Shown: positions 60,389 through 64,000 of the stretch, one piece after another
How positions within the stretch are numbered: position 1 is the stretch's first letter
How the letters are laid out: each line of letters begins with the position of its first letter
NCBI RefSeq assembly: GCF_009668025.1
Contig: NZ_WJXZ01000006.1
Coordinates: 459,347-523,346 of the forward strand
DNA from: Larkinella terrae
GTDB taxonomy: Bacteria > Bacteroidota > Bacteroidia > Cytophagales > Spirosomataceae
Reading direction: 5' to 3'
DNA: 64,000 nt
Notes under the pieces: model-generated
What the model saw: the letters and a program-made list of their open reading frames with translations, nothing else
What the model was told of the DNA's origin: nothing
Database searches by the model: none
Made by a program: the position numbers and the translations under genes

Positions 60389-61093
60389 TTAAATTGAGCG
60401 CTTCTGTTTCCAGCGTTCGTATTTTCCCTGAAGCAATAAAACCGCATTTCGCCCGCCTTTGGGTTGGCCGAAAAACTGCAACTCCAGATACGGTTTGTTC
60501 GGTTTATCGTCCGGTTTGGCCACCATGATGAACGCACTCGTTGCGCGCTGATCACCACACCGGTTGTCACCACCGGCATCGGAACCTGCCACCAGGGCCC
60601 GCATCAGAATTTCGTCGATCCGCAGCGATTCTTTCTGACCTTTCAAAACCGCATTCAGAATGATCTGCAACTCGTTTTCATTCGTTAAGGTGTTGCCCTG
60701 AACCGATACGCCATCAGCTGTTAAAGCGCCTTTGGACCCGTGCGTCTCCGAACCCGCGTAGGTTGCCGAATTATCTGGGTATTTTAGTGTAACCACGGCA
60801 TACTGCTGCGCTTCGAAATCAAACGCCGGATCTTTCAGGGCGGCAATGATTTCGGTGGGCGACGAACCCGCCCGAATCATTTCCAGACCTCTATGGCGGG
60901 CATCGTTGTTGCTCATTGCCTGAACGATGATCGCACCTTTGCCGGGCACAATCCGGCCAATTCCGTAACAATTGTACGTGCAGGAAGCCCCGGCAATACC
61001 GATTTCGCCGGTTTTTGAGTCAACGAGAATGATAGACCAGGTGGCGTAGGAGGGAAAGGAGAGGAGAAGTAGGAGAATAGTTAACAATTTCAT
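60389..61093 (-). CDS. Secreted DUF1028 protein
   Basis: About 234 residues from the ATG at 61093, which opens a signal peptide (KLLTILLLLLSFPSYATW). DUF1028 is an Ntn-hydrolase-like family. Its landmarks are seen: GEIGIAGASCTYNCYGIGRI near 31-50, GAIIVQAMSNNDARHRGLEM near 55-74, and LVAGSDAGGDNRCGDQRATS near 175-194. Members may be amidases. The long upstream frame adds no useful leader. It lies downstream of sufB but is separated from it by a terminator. Confidence 0.88.
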   Translation of the reverse strand: MKLLTILLLLLSFPSYATWSIILVDSKTGEIGIAGASCTYNCYGIGRIVPGKGAIIVQAMSNNDARHRGLEMIRAGSSPTEIIAALKDPAFDFEAQQYAVVTLKYPDNSATYAGSETHGSKGALTADGVSVQGNTLTNENELQIILNAVLKGQKESLRIDEILMRALVAGSDAGGDNRCGDQRATSAFIMVAKPDDKPNKPYLELQFFGQPKGGRNAVLLLQGKYERWKQKRSI

Positions 61094-61207
61094 GAGAAAC
61101 CTATTTGATAGGAACATAGGTTGAATGGATTTAACCGATCAAAACCGGTTTTAGCCGGGCAATCAGTCCCATCTGTTTAATCCGTGTTTCCATCCCAAAG
61201 TACAAAC

Positions 61208-61231
61208 AAAAAAGGCAAGTCGAAACCTGCC
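61208..61231 (-). terminator. Intrinsic terminator of sufB
   Basis: On the minus strand GGCAGGT-TTCG-ACTTGCC is a 7-bp stem (one G-U pair) with a TTCG tetraloop, followed by six T. It lies about 35 bp after the sufB stop, which indicates that sufB is not co-transcribed with the DUF1028 gene. Confidence 0.85.
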
Positions 61232-61267
61232 TTTTGAATTTTACTATACAATAAGTCCAATTAACAA

Positions 61268-62713
61268 TTAACCAACGCTGCCTTCCAGACTGATTTCCAG
61301 CAGTTTCTGAGCCTCTACCGCGAATTCCATCGGCAACTGATTCAAAACCTCTTTGGCATAACCATTGATGATGAGCGCAACGGCCTGTTCCGTCGGAATA
61401 CCGCGTTGGTTGCAGTAGAAGAGCTGGTCTTCTCCGATTTTTGAGGTCGTCGCTTCGTGTTCGACGGTAGCCGTCTGGTTATTTACTTCGATGTACGGAA
61501 ACGTATGCGCACCGCAGCGGTCACCCAGCAGGAGGGAGTCGCACTGGGAGTGGTTCCGGGCGTTTTCGGCCCGTTTAAACACCTGAACCAGACCACGGTA
61601 GGAGTTCTGACTCTTACCCGCCGAAATTCCTTTCGACACAATCCGGCTTTTCGTGTTTTTTCCGACGTGAATCATCTTGGTTCCCGTATCGGCCTGCTGG
61701 TAGTTGTTCGTGACGGCAACGGAATAAAATTCACCGATCGAATAATCGCCTTTTAGAATCACCGACGGATATTTCCAGGTGATGGCCGAACCGGTTTCCA
61801 CCTGCGTCCAGGAAATTTTCGAGTGAGCACCTTCGCAAATTCCGCGCTTGGTTACGAAATTATAAATACCGCCTTTTCCTTCCTTATCGCCCGGGTACCA
61901 GTTCTGAACCGTCGAATATTTGATCTGAGCTTCTTTGGCTGCAACCAGCTCAACGACAGCCGCATGTAACTGGTTTTCGTCGCGCATCGGGGCTGTACAA
62001 CCTTCGAGATAGCTCACGTACGAACCTTCGTCAGCCACGATCAGCGTCCGTTCGAATTGACCGGTCCCGGCCGCGTTGATCCGGAAATAAGTTGACAATT
62101 CCATTGGGCAACGAACGCCTTTCGGAATGTAACAGAAGGAGCCGTCGGAGAAAACCGCCGAATTGAGGGCGGCAAAATAATTATCGCGGGGCGGTACTAC
62201 CGAACCCAGGTATTTTCGTACCAGTTCAGGATGCTCCTGAACGGCTTCGGTCATCGAACAGAAAATGATGCCGAGGTCTTTGAGTTTATCTTTAAACGTA
62301 GTCGCAATCGAAACCGAATCAATCACGGCATCGACGGCCACACCGGCGAGTCGTTCCTGTTCCTGCAACGAAATACCCAACCGTTCAAACGTGGCCCGCA
62401 GTTCCGGGTCGATTTCGTCTAGGCTGTTAACGGTTTTTTTCTGCTTTGGCGCAGAATAATATTTAAGTCCCTGATAGTCAATCGGTGGGTACTTGAGATT
62501 CGTCCAATGAGGTTCGGTCAGTGTGATCCAGTACCGATACGCCTTCAACCGCCATTCCAGCATCCATTCCGGTTCGTTTTTCTTGGCCGAGATGAACCGA
62601 ACAATGTCTTCGCTCAGCCCGACCGGTGCCTCATCCGCTTCAATCAGCGTCTCGAAACCGTACTTGTACTCGGAATTGGTAATGCTTTCTAAAATTTCAA
62701 CGTCTTTGCTCAT
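61268..62713 (-). CDS. sufB: Fe-S cluster assembly scaffold SufB
   Basis: A 481-residue protein of normal SufB length. Landmarks: [20 protein letters not shown] near 192-211, [20 protein letters not shown] near 232-251, and [20 protein letters not shown] with the conserved Cys near 403-420, then [17 protein letters not shown] and the C-terminal [15 protein letters not shown]. It acts with SufC (ATPase) and SufD to assemble and transfer iron-sulphur clusters. No sufC, sufD or sufS lies in this window: downstream is a terminator and a DUF1028 gene, which is unusual. Upstream is an Lrp/AsnC gene. Confidence 0.96.
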   Translation of the reverse strand: MSKDVEILESITNSEYKYGFETLIEADEAPVGLSEDIVRFISAKKNEPEWMLEWRLKAYRYWITLTEPHWTNLKYPPIDYQGLKYYSAPKQKKTVNSLDEIDPELRATFERLGISLQEQERLAGVAVDAVIDSVSIATTFKDKLKDLGIIFCSMTEAVQEHPELVRKYLGSVVPPRDNYFAALNSAVFSDGSFCYIPKGVRCPMELSTYFRINAAGTGQFERTLIVADEGSYVSYLEGCTAPMRDENQLHAAVVELVAAKEAQIKYSTVQNWYPGDKEGKGGIYNFVTKRGICEGAHSKISWTQVETGSAITWKYPSVILKGDYSIGEFYSVAVTNNYQQADTGTKMIHVGKNTKSRIVSKGISAGKSQNSYRGLVQVFKRAENARNHSQCDSLLLGDRCGAHTFPYIEVNNQTATVEHEATTSKIGEDQLFYCNQRGIPTEQAVALIINGYAKEVLNQLPMEFAVEAQKLLEISLEGSVG

Positions 62714-62871
62714 GATGGGTTGCGGGCTAATACACGCAAAAGTCTATAGGATAACAAAACGGGCTTCGTGACTGTTCCTTCCGGTTAGGCAAATATCGGA
62801 AACTTTCGCCTTATTATACGAGGAACCTTTGAAAGTAAACGCCGGGGTACCGGGTTCTGACCGAAAAACCG

Positions 62872-63360
62872 TTAGTCCTTATCCGGTGGAACGTTGACGC
62901 CGAACGGAATCGGGCGGGAGATGCGCTCTTCAAGGGAGATGAAGGTTTCGGTTCGCTGAATACCGCCCACTTTCTGAATTTTATCGTGAAGAACTTCGCG
63001 CAGGTGCTGCGTATCCCTGCAGACAATTTTGGCAAATATGCTGTAAATACCGGTCGTGTAATGAATATTAACCACTTCGGGAATTTTCAGAAGTTCAATG
63101 GCAACCTCTTCGTAGAGGGAGCTTTTATCGAGGTAAATGCCCAGAAAACCGCTAATGTCCCAACCTAATTTGGTGTGATCGATGACCAGTTGCGAACCCC
63201 GCACGATGCCCATCTGCTCCATTTTTTTCATCCGGACGTGAACGGTTCCCCCCGATACGAAAATCCGTTTACCAATTTCAGTGTAGGCCATATTGGCATC
63301 TTCCATCAGCAAGGTCAGGATTTTGAGATCGATATTGTCAATCTCTAAATTTTTTTCCAT
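62872..63360 (-). CDS. Lrp/AsnC family transcriptional regulator
   Basis: A 162-residue protein. The N-terminal HTH is IDNIDLKILTLLMEDANMAY, then TEIGKRIFVSGGTVHVRMKK, the recognition part. The C-terminal RAM/AsnC ligand-binding domain is GFLGIYLDKSSLYEEVAIEL, then VVNIHYTTGIYSIFAKIVCR. Such proteins control amino-acid metabolism in response to leucine, asparagine or other amino acids. It lies upstream of sufB in the same direction. Its start is 110 bp from a strong divergent promoter that drives a tRNA-like RNA. Confidence 0.93.
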   Translation of the reverse strand: MEKNLEIDNIDLKILTLLMEDANMAYTEIGKRIFVSGGTVHVRMKKMEQMGIVRGSQLVIDHTKLGWDISGFLGIYLDKSSLYEEVAIELLKIPEVVNIHYTTGIYSIFAKIVCRDTQHLREVLHDKIQKVGGIQRTETFISLEERISRPIPFGVNVPPDKD

Positions 63361-63444
63361 TTGAACGGTAAAATTTTTAATATCCTCAACAAATTACATG
63401 ATCTTTTATGAAAACAGAAATTTTACCATTTTTTTAATAAAGAA

Positions 63445-63477
63445 TTTGTAAATAAGTTAGTATTTGCATTAACTTTG
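63445..63477 (+). promoter_or_regulatory. Strong Bacteroidota promoter for the tRNA-like RNA
   Basis: TTTG at 63445-63448 and TAACTTTG at 63470-63477 are 21 bp apart, an almost ideal -33/-7 pair. Transcription would start about 7 bp downstream, at the base of a 10-bp hairpin (TGTTGAATCG at 63482-63491 with CGATTCAACA at 63511-63520). The tRNA-shaped segment starts at 63535. The promoter is divergent from the Lrp/AsnC gene. Confidence 0.8.
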
Positions 63478-63481
63478 TATT

Positions 63482-63520
63482 GTTGAATCGCTCAACCAGG
63501 TCAGCAGATCGATTCAACAC
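63482..63520 (+). repeat. 5' leader hairpin of the tRNA-like RNA
   Basis: TGTTGAATCG (63482-63491) and CGATTCAACA (63511-63520) pair perfectly, with a 19-nt loop. It begins where the RNA is expected to start, so it may protect or process the precursor. Confidence 0.7.
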
Positions 63521-63534
63521 AGTTCTTTTACCTT

Positions 63535-63694
63535 GTAGGATGTCGAAATTGGCAGACGTGCCCTCCTGTCTCGGGGGTGGTGATCACGGGAAAAACGCAG
63601 CATAATGCCGCTTGCAAAAGCGACTGGGGTTGACCACCAGAAGTTGTACTGTAGCTAACCGCACCGTGGGTGGTTCGAGTCCCCCTCCTACAGC
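63535..63694 (+). ncRNA. tRNA-shaped RNA with a 91-nt variable region
   Basis: Acceptor TGTAGGA (63535-63541) pairs with TCCTACA (63687-63693), discriminator G63694. The D-arm TCGAAATTGGCAGA (63544-63557) is tRNA-Leu-like. The anticodon stem CCCTC/GGGGG (63562-63566, 63574-63578) encloses a loop with anticodon GUC (63569-63571) but U instead of a purine at position 37. The T-arm is GGTGG-TTCGAGT-CCCCC (63670-63686), with one mismatch, and abuts the acceptor. Between the anticodon and T-arms are 91 nt, containing a CACGG/CCGTG stem (63586-63590/63665-63669) closing a CGCTT-GCAA-AAGCG hairpin (63610-63623) and a GGTGGT/ACCACC pairing. D-stem pair 10-25 is U-U. CCA is not encoded. The function is unknown; a pseudo-tRNA is the main alternative. 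Confidence 0.6.
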
Positions 63695-63803
63695 ATTTGG
63701 CTTGATTTTTGATCGGCCACATCAAAATTAATGGCTTCGGCAGCTTGCTTCTGCGGCTGCATTCCGATTGGTTTTTAGTTTGTTGATGAAGTGTAATCTT
63801 AAC

Positions 63804-63836
63804 ACGCCGGCTCAGGTTGAGGCCGGCGTTGTTTGT
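63804..63836 (+). terminator. Terminator-like hairpin downstream of the tRNA-like RNA
   Basis: ACGCCGG (63804-63810) pairs with CCGGCGT (63823-63829), and CTC with GAG inside, with one bulged G. It is followed by TGTTTGTT. It could end a transcript begun at the 63445 promoter, giving an RNA of about 350 nt before processing. Confidence 0.6.
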
Positions 63837-64000
63837 TACTATGATTACAGTGATACATATAATGAGGATGAATGGATCAAATCCAAAAGTTGTGGAGTGC
63901 GTAGGATTTTTCTAGGTTTGTGCTTTCATCAAACCGATTTGTTTTGGAGAGTTTCTTACCTATCATTCAGTTCCTGCTGCCTGAGTTCATTCTGGAAAAT

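Larger units (their letters stand above)
63361..63955. other. Non-coding region with RNA gene
   Basis: About 600 bp between the Lrp/AsnC gene and a possible minus-strand CDS tail at 63956-64000. It holds the promoter at 63445, a 5' hairpin at 63482-63520, the tRNA-like RNA at 63535-63694 and a terminator-like hairpin at 63804-63829. The only ORFs are short and without family signals. The remaining bases, 63830-63955, show nothing I can identify. Confidence 0.6.

Noticed and set aside
63535..63694. tmRNA or selenocysteine tRNA
   Set aside because: It lacks the GGGG/Ala acceptor and tag frame of tmRNA, and has a 7-bp acceptor with a 5-bp T stem and no UCA anticodon, unlike tRNA-Sec.
63528..63725. 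A 65-codon minus-strand ORF
   Set aside because: It is antisense to the tRNA-shaped RNA and its translation shows only the complement of stem sequences.
63956..64000. A possible C-terminal tail (IFQNELRQQELNDR-stop) of a minus-strand CDS entering from beyond the window
   Set aside because: It is the only open minus frame at the edge, but 14 codons cannot be identified, so it is not listed as a gene.

Overview
The window looks like a chromosomal segment of a Bacteroidota bacterium of the order Cytophagales, most likely Spirosomataceae (Spirosoma/Larkinella-like). This is an inference from four things: gene content (GH127, DUF1080 with Gfo/Idh/MocA oxidoreductases, DUF6600, DUF6249, many cupin-AraC regulators), moderate GC, weak Shine-Dalgarno sequences, and promoters of the Bacteroidota type (TTG / TAnnTTTG). 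There are no rRNA genes, IS elements, prophage or CRISPR arrays. It is mostly ordinary accessory and housekeeping chromosome, with an unusually rich set of intergenic palindromes.

Layout. 1-6.7 kb: a truncated RibD/DHFR-like gene, an AraC regulator, a secreted GH127 enzyme and a RecB/AddA-like helicase, all on the minus strand. 6.7-11.3 kb: an outer-membrane protein and hisG-hisD-hisC, with a PIN-toxin/antitoxin pair wedged between hisD and hisC. 11.4-14.2 kb: a glycosylasparaginase, a secreted protein of unknown function and an AraC regulator. 14.3-19.1 kb: a plus-strand sugar operon (DUF1080 hydrolase, Gfo/Idh/MocA oxidoreductase, two TIM-barrel isomerases, a phytanoyl-CoA-type dioxygenase). 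20.8-25.3 kb: two secreted amidohydrolase-like proteins, partly without metal ligands. 25.8-33.4 kb: an ArsR/SRPBCC pair, small membrane proteins, VOC, GH43-like, DinB and DUF4180 proteins, and an SDR with its probable AraC regulator. 33.4-40.5 kb: a serine hydrolase, CorA, MscS, an EEP phosphatase/nuclease, DUF6249 and an ECF sigma factor with membrane partners. 40.5-44.3 kb: a complete PaoABC-type molybdenum aldehyde oxidoreductase operon. 44.4-52.5 kb: a lipoprotein, gamma-glutamyltransferase, a DUF6600 repeat protein, DUF3817, AraC, a YdeI-like protein and Mqo. 52.6-63.4 kb: GNAT enzymes, a TrpB2-like gene with an in-frame TGA, a polysaccharide deacetylase, membrane proteins, a beta-lactamase-fold hydrolase, a DUF1028 protein, SufB and an Lrp/AsnC regulator.

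Four signals stand out. (1) A family of phased 7-bp repeats of the TTGACGA type folds back on itself as rows of heptads followed by their reverse complements; it occurs at four intergenic loci. (2) A tRNA-shaped RNA at 63535-63694 has complete acceptor, D, anticodon and T elements but a variable region of about 91 nt, and sits behind a good promoter and a 5' hairpin. (3) TrpB2 is intact except for one TGA at an expected Trp codon. (4) A translationally coupled toxin-antitoxin pair lies inside the his operon. Several other perfect intergenic inverted-repeat families are also present.
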